In this document: positions 27,923 through 35,737 of the stretch, in pieces
Numbering within the stretch: the first letter of the stretch is position 1
Layout of the letters: each line of letters starts with the position of its first letter
Source of the DNA: Gemmatimonadota bacterium
GTDB taxonomy: Bacteria > Gemmatimonadota > Gemmatimonadetes > Gemmatimonadales > GWC2-71-9
Direction: 5' to 3'
NCBI GenBank assembly: GCA_022566515.1
Contig: JADFIT010000015.1
Location: forward strand, 1-37,379
Length of the DNA: 37,379 bases
Notes under the pieces: model-generated
Database searches by the model: none
Seen by the model: only the letters and a program-made list of their open reading frames with translations
Told to the model about the DNA's origin: nothing
Program-made: the position numbers and the translations under genes

Positions 27923-27963
27923 CCCTTCCTTCCGTCTTTCCATCCTTACGTTCCGTCCTTACG
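27923..27963 (-). repeat. Degenerate GGAAGGACGG-type purine patch, related to 4221-4260
   Basis: Minus strand cgtaaggacggaacgtaaggatggaaagacggaaggaaggg; the sirtuin stop codon lies inside it. Confidence 0.75.
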
Positions 27964-28740
27964 CGATCTCGCCCGCCGCTGCAGTGCTTCCACGAGCCCC
28001 GGAAGCGCTTCGCCAGCCGCCGCCTGCCAATACAAATCCGCACTAGGGCTCAGTGGCGTCGCCTCAGGGTTGATCTCAATCACGCGACCGCCACGGCCTA
28101 CCACGATAGCCGGCAGTTCCGCCGCCGGATACACCATAGATGACGTTCCTATTACGAGGGCCACGTCGGCCTCTCGCGCCGCCTGCCACGCCCGCTCCAT
28201 TACGCCTTCCGGCAGCATTTCACCAAACCACACTACCCCGGGTCGTATAAAGTTACCGCATTTGCTGCACTCAGGGGGTTGGGGTGCGATCTCTCCACCC
28301 CCTTCCACAAGCTGCACGACCCCCGCAGCGGGATAGGGATCGCGGCACCCGCTACAGCGAAACGCTTCCAGCGACCCGTGCAACTCGATCACGTCGCGGG
28401 TTCCCGCGCGTGTGTGCAACCCATCTACATTCTGGGTTACGACGGTGAGCGCACCTGGGTACATCTCCCCGAGCCGAGCGAGGGCATCATAACCGACGTG
28501 AGGGGATACCCGCCGAACAGCCATCAACCGGCTCGCATACCAGCCAAAAACGCGCGACGGGTTGCGCCGGTAAGCCTCCGGGGTAGCCAGTTCCCGGGGA
28601 TCGTAACGCGCCCAAAGGCCCGTCTGGGCATCACGGAACGTGGGCACGCCAGACTCCGCCGACATCCCCGCACCGGTGAGCACCAGCACCCGACGGGCAC
28701 CCTCGAACAACTCCAACGCCTTGAGTAAGGAACCGTTCAT
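27946..28740 (-). CDS. cobB: NAD-dependent protein deacylase (Sir2 family)
   Basis: VLVLTGAGMSAESGVPTFRDAQTGLWARYDP, TQNVDGLHTRAGTRDVIELHGSLEAFRCSGC, CSKCGNFIRPGVVWFGEMLP. Confidence 0.95.
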   Translation of the reverse strand: MNGSLLKALELFEGARRVLVLTGAGMSAESGVPTFRDAQTGLWARYDPRELATPEAYRRNPSRVFGWYASRLMAVRRVSPHVGYDALARLGEMYPGALTVVTQNVDGLHTRAGTRDVIELHGSLEAFRCSGCRDPYPAAGVVQLVEGGGEIAPQPPECSKCGNFIRPGVVWFGEMLPEGVMERAWQAAREADVALVIGTSSMVYPAAELPAIVVGRGGRVIEINPEATPLSPSADLYWQAAAGEALPGLVEALQRRARSRKDGT

Positions 28741-28823
28741 CTACGATTTACCCCGAGGCAGCTCGCCTTCGGCGGTGAGGCAGTAGCAAAGATGTCCGCT
28801 CTGACTTGCGGCAGCAGCTGCGG

Positions 28824-29046
28824 TTATCCGCATTCCGACAACACTTCAACATCGGCTGTCCACACCAATGTTGAACATTGCCGACACTGCCCCGGCACGG
28901 CCGGCGATGTAGAAAAGGCTGGCTTCAACATGGCAGAGATCCACACGGGTGGAAAAGGCCGGATACCCCAGGGTGATGGCCATCTAGCACGGGCGGCACG
29001 GTTGATAGCGTGTGCACAAGCAGCACGTTTTCCCCAGCGTTCCACA
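28824..29046. promoter_or_regulatory. Cluster of degenerate DnaA-box-like and CTTCAACAT/ATGTTGAAC motifs (function unproven)
   Basis: TTATCCACA-like sites: 28824 ttatccgca, 28856 ctgtccaca, 28937 agatccaca, 29011 tgtgcacaa (opposite strand), 29028 ttttcccca, 29038 cgttccaca; CTTCAACAT at 28844 and 28923; atgttgaacat at 28868. Confidence 0.4.
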
Positions 29047-29055
29047 CGCCGGGCG

Positions 29056-30288
29056 CTATCTCTTTGCGGCGACGGGTGCTGAATAGCGGCGGGCCACATA
29101 ATCGTTGAGAATGTCAATAAACTCCTCGACGATGCGATCCCCTTTGAGCGTCACGCTGAGTTCGCCATCCACATACACCGGCGCTTTGGGCTGTTCAGAG
29201 GTCCCTGGGAGAGATATGCCTATGTCCGCATGCTTGGACTCACCCGGCCCGTTGACGACACAGCCCATCACGGCCACCCGGAGCGTCTCGACGCCGGGGT
29301 GACTCTCCCGCCACACCGGTATTTGTGCTCGGAGATATCGCTGGATCTCCTCGGCCATCTCCTGAAAAAAGGTGCTCGTCGTCCGCCCGCATCCAGGACA
29401 GGCCGTCACCTCCGGCAGAAAGGTTCGGATGCCCAGCGACTGGAGGACCTGCTGGGCAACACGCACTTCCTCGCACCTGTCGCCGCCGGGCCTAGGGGTC
29501 AAGGAGACGCGAATCGTGTCGCCGATTCCCTCTTGGAGCAGAATAGCTAGGGCAGCGGAACTCACGACCACGCCCTTGGTGCCCATGCCGGCCTCGGTGA
29601 GTCCGAGGTGCAGCGGATAATCCGAGGCCGGCCCGAGCCGGCGATAGCAGTCCACCAGATCTTGAACGTGGGACAGCTTGGCCGACAAAATAATTCGGTC
29701 GTGCGGAAGGCCGATCTCTTCCGCCAAGCGCGCCGACCGCGTCGCGCTCTCGATCATGGCGTGCATCATGATCTCACGCGCATCCAGCGGCTCCTCGCAC
29801 TCCGCGTTTTCATTCATCATTTGGGTCAGCAGATTGCGATCCAGTGATCCCCAATTCACACCGATGCGGACGGGTTTGTCGTTGGCGATCGCCACTTCTA
29901 TGATGGTGCGAAAATTTTCGTCACGTCGTTTGCCGCCGACATTGCCCGGATTGATGCGATACTTGGCCAGGGCTGCTGCGCACGCTGGGTGTTTGGTGAG
30001 CAACTGGTGGCCGTTGTAATGAAAGTCGCCGATGAGGGGCACATCGACGCCGCGCGCGCTCAGTCTCTCTGCGATGTCTGGAACCGCTCTGGCGGCAGCG
30101 TCATTGTTGACCGTTACGCGCACGAGTTCGGAGCCCTCCTCGGCGAGGGCGGCTACCTGTTCGACCGTCTTCTCGACATCAGCCGTGTCGGTGTTGGTCA
30201 TCGACTGCACCACCACCGGATGACACGACCCCACCGGGACCTGCCCGATCCAGGTGGTAACTGTCTCTCTGCGTACGATTTTTGCCAT
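29056..30288 (-). CDS. ispG: 4-hydroxy-3-methylbut-2-enyl diphosphate synthase
   Basis: [63 protein letters not shown], FeS cysteines ACPGCGRTT and [23 protein letters not shown]. Confidence 0.96.
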   Translation of the reverse strand: MAKIVRRETVTTWIGQVPVGSCHPVVVQSMTNTDTADVEKTVEQVAALAEEGSELVRVTVNNDAAARAVPDIAERLSARGVDVPLIGDFHYNGHQLLTKHPACAAALAKYRINPGNVGGKRRDENFRTIIEVAIANDKPVRIGVNWGSLDRNLLTQMMNENAECEEPLDAREIMMHAMIESATRSARLAEEIGLPHDRIILSAKLSHVQDLVDCYRRLGPASDYPLHLGLTEAGMGTKGVVVSSAALAILLQEGIGDTIRVSLTPRPGGDRCEEVRVAQQVLQSLGIRTFLPEVTACPGCGRTTSTFFQEMAEEIQRYLRAQIPVWRESHPGVETLRVAVMGCVVNGPGESKHADIGISLPGTSEQPKAPVYVDGELSVTLKGDRIVEEFIDILNDYVARRYSAPVAAKR

Positions 30289-30322
30289 AGGGTGTGAAAT
30301 ATAGCGGGTGGCCGGCGGGCCC

Positions 30323-30350
30323 GTAGAAGAAATAGCCAGTGGCTGGCTAT
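30323..30350 (-). terminator. Possible intrinsic terminator (second of tandem pair)
   Basis: Minus strand ATAGCCAG-CCA-CTGGCTAT perfect 8-bp stem followed by TTCTTCT. Confidence 0.5.
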
Positions 30351-30370
30351 CTCATTCCGTAACGCCAGAC

Positions 30371-30402
30371 AAAAAAGCCCCAGGCTCTCACCCGGGGCTT
30401 CC
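30371..30402 (-). terminator. Intrinsic terminator downstream of nrdJ
   Basis: Minus strand AAGCCCCGGGTGAGAGCCTGGGGCTTTTTT: 7-bp GC-rich stem plus T tract, about 30 bp after the nrdJ stop. Confidence 0.85.
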
Positions 30403-30432
30403 GGTCCCTCTTACTTCTCATGCCTCACCCCA

Positions 30433-32904
30433 TCAGCCGCACTCACTGAAGCCGCACGTGTGGCACTTCTTGCATCCCTCGGCGAACTCCAACTGCGAAC
30501 CGCAGTCCGGACATGCCCCCGAAAAAAGCTCATGTTCCACATGCCGGTATTCGACCAATTCACCCGCGCCGCTCACTTCCGTCTGTGACGTGACCGTAGC
30601 AACGGCGTCGCTCGTTTGTTCCAGCAGCTCCTGCTGCACGCCCTGCTTGTCCTGCATCCACTTCTCGAGAGCGATGCCGACCGCGTCGGGAACCGATCTG
30701 ACTTTGTTAGCCCCGAGCCCGATCACGCGATCGGAGGAGATGCCGCGCAGTTGCTGGTATATCGTCGTGAGGGGAATGCCGGAACGCAGCGCCAACGAAA
30801 CGAGCCGGCCGATGGCCTCCACATCCGCCATCAAGGCGCCACCGGCCTTGCCCAGACTCATGAACACCTCGAACGGCTGACCTTTCTTGTCTTCCGTTAT
30901 CGTCACATACATTTTGCCCATCGGAGTCTCGACACGACGGGTGGTTCCGCGGAGCAACTCGGGCCGGGACCGTCTGGCACGACGCTGGAGGTTTTCGCTC
31001 TCAGCTTCGTGCAGCATCTGCTTCGTCCGGCTCAGCTCGGCCTCCAACTCGGCAACCGTCGATTGGAGTTCCGCCATGCTCTCACGACTCACCTCGCCAC
31101 CGCCCTTCTGCTCCACCACCTGCTTGGCCGTGGCTCCCGTTGAGAGCACTTGCATGTTCCGACTGCCGTCGCGGTACACCGTGACGCCCTTGCAGTTCAG
31201 AGAGTACGCCAGCTCGTAGATTTGACGCACGTCGTCCTCTGTTGCTTCATACGGGAAGTTGCACGTCTTGCTGATGGCGCTGTCGGTATGCTCCTGGAAC
31301 GCCGCCTGCATGCGAATGTGCCACTCGGGCGCCACGTCGTGCGCCGTCACGAACACTCGCTGCCATGTCTCAGGCACTTCGTCGAAGCGGATGTGCCCCG
31401 CCTCCCCAATGCGCTGCATCAGCTCGTCGGAATACCAGCCTTCTCGCTTGGCGATCTCCACGAAGTGGGCGTTCACGTCGGGCATCAACACGCCCGCCTG
31501 ATTCCGCATGAACGCCACGGCAAAGAGTGGCTCGATTCCCGAAGAGCATCCTGCGATGATCGAGATCGTTCCCGTCGGCGCCACCGTCGTGAGATTGCAG
31601 TGTCGCAGGCGACGCATCGGACGGATGCGCTCACCTGCGGCATTTCTGGCGCACGTCTCGTCCGGGCCCCAAATGCTCTTTTCCCACTCGGGGAACACGC
31701 CACGCAACAGTGCCAGGCGCTCGCTCTCGACCTTGGCCTCTTCGTCCACAAAGCGCATGAGCTTGCCGGCCAACTCGACGGCGTCTTCGGAATGGTAGGG
31801 AATGCCGAGCTTCACGAGCAAGTCGGCCCACCCCATGATTCCCAACCCGATGCGACGAATGCGGTTTGCAAGATCGGTGATCTGCGGCAACGGATACCTG
31901 TTCGCGTCGATCACGTTCTCGAGGAAATGGGTGCACAGATGCACGATCTTCCTCAACGCGTCCCAATCCAACTCACCGTCTTTCACAAACACGCCGACGT
32001 TGACCGATCCTAGGTTGCAAACATCGTAAGGCAACAACGGCTGCTCACCGCACGGGTTGGTCGCCTCATAGCTGCCGATATGTGGGACCGGATTGTAGTA
32101 GTTGGCCTTGTCGATGAAGAACACACCGGGCTCTCCGGTCTTCCATGCCCCGTGAATGATTTTCGAGAAAACCTCGCGCGCGTTCAGCCCATCCACCACC
32201 TCGTTGGTGTGCGGATCGAGGAGGTCGTATTCCCCATCTCGCTCCACCGCCTCCATGAACGCGTCGGTGGCCGCCACAGAAATGTTGAAGTTGGTGATCT
32301 TGGTGGTGTCGTCTTTGCAAGCGATGAATTGCAGTATGTCAGGATGGTCGACCCTGAGAATCCCCATGTTGGCGCCACGGCGGGTGCCGCCCTGCTTCAC
32401 TACCTCCGTGGACGCGTCGTACAGCGACATGAAAGACACCGGGCCGGACGCCACACCCATGGTTGAGCGCACCACCGAATTCGTCGGCCGCAGACGCGAG
32501 AAGCCGAATCCCGTCCCACCACCCGACTGGTGAACGAGAGCCATGTGCCGCAACGTGTCGTAGATCCCGGATTGCCCATTGGACAGAGAGTCTTCCACCG
32601 GCAGCACGAAACAGGCGGAGAGTTGCCCCAATGGGCGCCCTGCATTCATGAGGGTCGGGCTGTTGGGCATCCACACCCGCTTCGTCATGATCCCGTAAAA
32701 GGCCTCGGCCAGCTCCTCCAGCGCCCCTTTGCTGGCACCGTACTTGGCGTCAGGAGCCGCGACCGTCGAAGCAACTCTCCAGAACAGCTCCTCCGGCCCT
32801 TCGGTAGGGCGTCCGTCATCGTCCTTGATGAGATACCGCCGCTCGAGAACCGTAATCGCGTTTTCGCTCAGTTCCGGAGTGGCTCGTTGGGTGGATTTGG
32901 CCAT
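30433..32904 (-). CDS. nrdJ: Vitamin B12-dependent (class II) ribonucleoside-diphosphate reductase
   Basis: KRVWMPNSPTLMNAGRPLGQLSACFVLPVEDSL, SGGGTGFGFSRLRP, NPCGEQPLLPYDVCNLGSVNV, GTISIIAGCSSGIEPLFAVAF, C-terminal Zn ribbon CPDCGSQLEFAEGCKKCHTCGFSEC. ATG 32904. Confidence 0.95.
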   Translation of the reverse strand: MAKSTQRATPELSENAITVLERRYLIKDDDGRPTEGPEELFWRVASTVAAPDAKYGASKGALEELAEAFYGIMTKRVWMPNSPTLMNAGRPLGQLSACFVLPVEDSLSNGQSGIYDTLRHMALVHQSGGGTGFGFSRLRPTNSVVRSTMGVASGPVSFMSLYDASTEVVKQGGTRRGANMGILRVDHPDILQFIACKDDTTKITNFNISVAATDAFMEAVERDGEYDLLDPHTNEVVDGLNAREVFSKIIHGAWKTGEPGVFFIDKANYYNPVPHIGSYEATNPCGEQPLLPYDVCNLGSVNVGVFVKDGELDWDALRKIVHLCTHFLENVIDANRYPLPQITDLANRIRRIGLGIMGWADLLVKLGIPYHSEDAVELAGKLMRFVDEEAKVESERLALLRGVFPEWEKSIWGPDETCARNAAGERIRPMRRLRHCNLTTVAPTGTISIIAGCSSGIEPLFAVAFMRNQAGVLMPDVNAHFVEIAKREGWYSDELMQRIGEAGHIRFDEVPETWQRVFVTAHDVAPEWHIRMQAAFQEHTDSAISKTCNFPYEATEDDVRQIYELAYSLNCKGVTVYRDGSRNMQVLSTGATAKQVVEQKGGGEVSRESMAELQSTVAELEAELSRTKQMLHEAESENLQRRARRSRPELLRGTTRRVETPMGKMYVTITEDKKGQPFEVFMSLGKAGGALMADVEAIGRLVSLALRSGIPLTTIYQQLRGISSDRVIGLGANKVRSVPDAVGIALEKWMQDKQGVQQELLEQTSDAVATVTSQTEVSGAGELVEYRHVEHELFSGACPDCGSQLEFAEGCKKCHTCGFSECG

Positions 32905-33075
32905 GGCAGAAGGTCCTCGGGGTTGCGGCCCGTAGTCAGAGAGGGAATGCCTCAATTTTGAACGCTGGGTTGCCGCCGGTACTTCAAGGGTGCGAGGTGA
33001 CAAGGTAGCGACCCCGAACCACCATGCAAGAGCGGCGCAAACAGCACGCACAATGGGGCATCCCAGTAATCCACA

Positions 33076-33570
33076 TCACAAAGATAGTGAAAAGTCACCT
33101 CTGCGATGCCGTTTCGCCTGTTGAACATAGTGAGCCCAGTTGCGAGCCGCACGTTCGCTCAGCTCCCCATCCACCTCTCGAACCACCCGACCCGGCACAC
33201 CAACCACCAGCGAGCCGGGAGGAACTTCCATTCCTTCGGGCAGGACGGCGCCGGCCCCGATCACCGACCCCGAGCCAACTCGCACGTTGTTGAGCAAGAT
33301 GGCCCCCATGCCCACCAGCGTACCGTCCTCGACCGTGCAGCCGTGGAGAATCGCACGATGCCCCACCCCCACTCGGTTGCCGATCGTGCAAGGCACCCCT
33401 TCGTCTACGTGAACCACCGTCAAGTCCTGAATATTGGTCTGATCGCCGATGGTGATCGCGGCGTTGTCGCCGCGCAGCACCGCATTGTACCATACGCTCG
33501 ACTCGCGGCCGAGGGACACGTCGCCCAACACGACGGCTCCCGGCGCGATGAACGCGGTGGGATGGATCAA
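33076..33570 (-). CDS. Gamma-class carbonic anhydrase family protein
   Basis: Left-handed beta-helix: PTAFIAPGAVVLGDVSLGRESSVWYNAVLRGDNAAITIGDQTNIQDLTVVHVDEGVPCTIGNRVGVGHRAILHGCTV. Confidence 0.93.
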   Translation of the reverse strand: MIHPTAFIAPGAVVLGDVSLGRESSVWYNAVLRGDNAAITIGDQTNIQDLTVVHVDEGVPCTIGNRVGVGHRAILHGCTVEDGTLVGMGAILLNNVRVGSGSVIGAGAVLPEGMEVPPGSLVVGVPGRVVREVDGELSERAARNWAHYVQQAKRHRRGDFSLSL

Positions 33571-33574
33571 AGGG

Positions 33575-35593
33575 TTATTGACGGGGGGCGGGGTGGAAAA
33601 TCTGTTGGGTCCAGGCGGTTACCGGCTGGCCGTCCTTCTGGGCCGGGTTGTACTCGATGCTCCCGGCAAACTCCAGCGCCAGCAGGGTAAAGGCCGCATC
33701 GTCCGAAGGCGTGAGCACTGTAACAGTCTCCACCGAGCCGTCTGCCCTGACCTTGATGCCAATTATCGGTTGGCTTGGAGTTCCCGTGATATCGGCGGTC
33801 AGGGGCACGAGAGGCGCCACCTTCGGCTGGGGCCGGCGGTCAAAACAACTGCCGTCTGCGTTGTAGCTCGGGCCCAGCGTCTCGCACTGGCTGATGAGGA
33901 CCATCTCCACCGCCACATCCCTCCGCTGCCCGGCTCTGATCCGAACATCTTGGGCGTAATCCTCGTACCCGTCCGCCCGAATCACTAATCGATGCACTCT
34001 CGGACTCAGGCGGATGTTCGTTTCCTGCCGAACCTGGCCGCCGACTAGCACAACCGCTCCCTCGGGCAGGCCGGTAAGCACCAGCCGCCCGAACGCCGGG
34101 GGTGGGGGTGGGGGTGGGGGTGGTTCAGGCTCCGCTGTCTTCTCCTCGCCCTGTGCAGCGGCATCTTGCTGCCGGCCCTCCTCCCCGCCAACGGCTTCCG
34201 CCTGTTCCCCACCCGCTTCCGGGTTTGCGGCAAGTGTCTCTCCCACCGAGTCCCCAGGCGTCTGGGAAATGTCCGCTGTTTCGACCTCAAGGCTATCCGC
34301 GAGTCCGGCGGCCAGCGGCGTCTCCGTGCCGGCCATCTCACCGCCGCCCGGTAAAAACGGGTTTCCGATGATAGGAAGGGTGTTTCCCAGAACCGCCGTG
34401 TATACGTATCCCCCACCCCCAATTCCACTGACGATCAAGAGCGTCAGGGCTCCCACCAGCACGGCGGAGCGTTTCTTCGGCTTCTCGCCTGCGACCTGCA
34501 CCGACGACTGGGGCATGGGCGTCGTGGGCGTGCTGGGCGCCCCAGGCCCGGACGCCGAAGATTCCGCCTCTGGATGCGAGGCAGGAGCCATGACGGTGGC
34601 GGCTTCCGTAGCGCTCGGCGGCGCCACGGCCGGGGTCACCACCTCACGGCCCTCCAGGGCGGCTACCAGCTCCTCTGCGCTCTGGTAGCGCTCAGCCGGA
34701 TCCTTCGCCATCATGCGCCGAATCACCGCGAAGAGCGCGCGCTGATCAGCCGTCTTCAAATCGGGCTCCGGCACCTCCTCCATGATGTGCTTGTAGCCAA
34801 TCGAGAAGGAGTCTTCGCCGTCAAATGGGATGGAGCCGACCAGGCACTGGTACCCCACCACACCCAGGGAGTAGAGATCACTTCGGCCGTCCACCTTCTG
34901 TGCCCGTGCCTGCTCTGGACTCATGTAGTAAGGCGTCCCGATCGCCATCCCCGTCCCGGTGAGGCGCGTTCCGGTAGCCGCCTTGGCGATCCCGAAGTCG
35001 GTCAGGACGACCGCCCCCCGCTCGGTGTACATGATGTTGTCCGGCTTGATGTCACGATGCACGATGCCGTGGTGGCTGGCGTACCCAAGGGCACCAGCGC
35101 ACTGCTTGAGCAACTCGCGAATCTCTTCGGGCGGCAGCGAGCCGCGCTCCGAAAGCTCGTCCCCCAGCGACTTGCCCTTCAGCAACTTCATCGCAAAGAA
35201 GATGACGTCCCCGCTCTTCCCGACGCGGTAGATCGGAATGATGTTGGGATGTTCGAGCTTGGCCGCCGTGCGAGCTTCTCGTTGGAACCGCTCTACGAAT
35301 TGCTCGTCGTGCGAGAGTGCAAACGGGAGAACCTTGAGCGCGACATCGCGGTCGAGAGACCTTTCCCTGGCACGATACACGGTGGCCATCCCGCCGTGAC
35401 CCAGCTCTCCATCGATCTCGTAGTCGTCCTTTAGCGCTTCCCGGACAAGGTCGAGCTGGCTCTTTTCGGGCTTGTCCGAAGCCTCACGATCCCGGATAGC
35501 GGCAATGGGCGTAGTGGCCGCCAGATCCAGACCGCAGGAAGGACAAAAGTTGGTATCATTGGCGCTCTCGACGCCGCAGCGCGAACAGAACAT
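33575..35593 (-). CDS. Serine/threonine protein kinase with N-terminal zinc ribbon, TM, PEGA-like and TonB-C-like C-terminus
   Basis: MFCSRCGVESANDTNFCPSCGLDL; kinase YEIDGELGHGGMATVYRARERSLDRDVALKVL, GIVHRDIKPDNIMYTERGAVVLTDFGIAK; TM SAVLVGALTLLIVSGIGGGGYVYTAV; PEGA-like GRLVLTGLPEGAVVLVGGQ. Confidence 0.93.
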   Translation of the reverse strand: MFCSRCGVESANDTNFCPSCGLDLAATTPIAAIRDREASDKPEKSQLDLVREALKDDYEIDGELGHGGMATVYRARERSLDRDVALKVLPFALSHDEQFVERFQREARTAAKLEHPNIIPIYRVGKSGDVIFFAMKLLKGKSLGDELSERGSLPPEEIRELLKQCAGALGYASHHGIVHRDIKPDNIMYTERGAVVLTDFGIAKAATGTRLTGTGMAIGTPYYMSPEQARAQKVDGRSDLYSLGVVGYQCLVGSIPFDGEDSFSIGYKHIMEEVPEPDLKTADQRALFAVIRRMMAKDPAERYQSAEELVAALEGREVVTPAVAPPSATEAATVMAPASHPEAESSASGPGAPSTPTTPMPQSSVQVAGEKPKKRSAVLVGALTLLIVSGIGGGGYVYTAVLGNTLPIIGNPFLPGGGEMAGTETPLAAGLADSLEVETADISQTPGDSVGETLAANPEAGGEQAEAVGGEEGRQQDAAAQGEEKTAEPEPPPPPPPPPAFGRLVLTGLPEGAVVLVGGQVRQETNIRLSPRVHRLVIRADGYEDYAQDVRIRAGQRRDVAVEMVLISQCETLGPSYNADGSCFDRRPQPKVAPLVPLTADITGTPSQPIIGIKVRADGSVETVTVLTPSDDAAFTLLALEFAGSIEYNPAQKDGQPVTAWTQQIFHPAPRQ

Positions 35594-35737
35594 CTCTACT
35601 CCAAGAAGCTCGCCCAGACCGGATATCCTGAAAACTGTCGCCCGGTGTTGCCGGGTGCAAGCTCGCAGGTACCAGCCCTCCTGTGATCTCCGTCACCTAC
35701 CCTATCGCCCGAGCGGCATCCTACTCAAATCGCCCCA

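Noticed and set aside
28792-29082. Overlapping ORFs of 96-97 aa on both strands in the cobB-ispG gap
   Set aside because: No domain-like pattern; region is better explained by repeated DNA motifs.
32905-33075. Cobalamin riboswitch upstream of the B12-dependent nrdJ
   Set aside because: Looked for the B12-box (AGCCAGGAGACCTGCC-like) on the minus strand and found none in this 170-bp gap.
34014-34688. Plus ORF of 224 aa with polyglycine/serine opposite the kinase gene
   Set aside because: Antisense reading of the proline/acidic linker of the kinase; no independent support.
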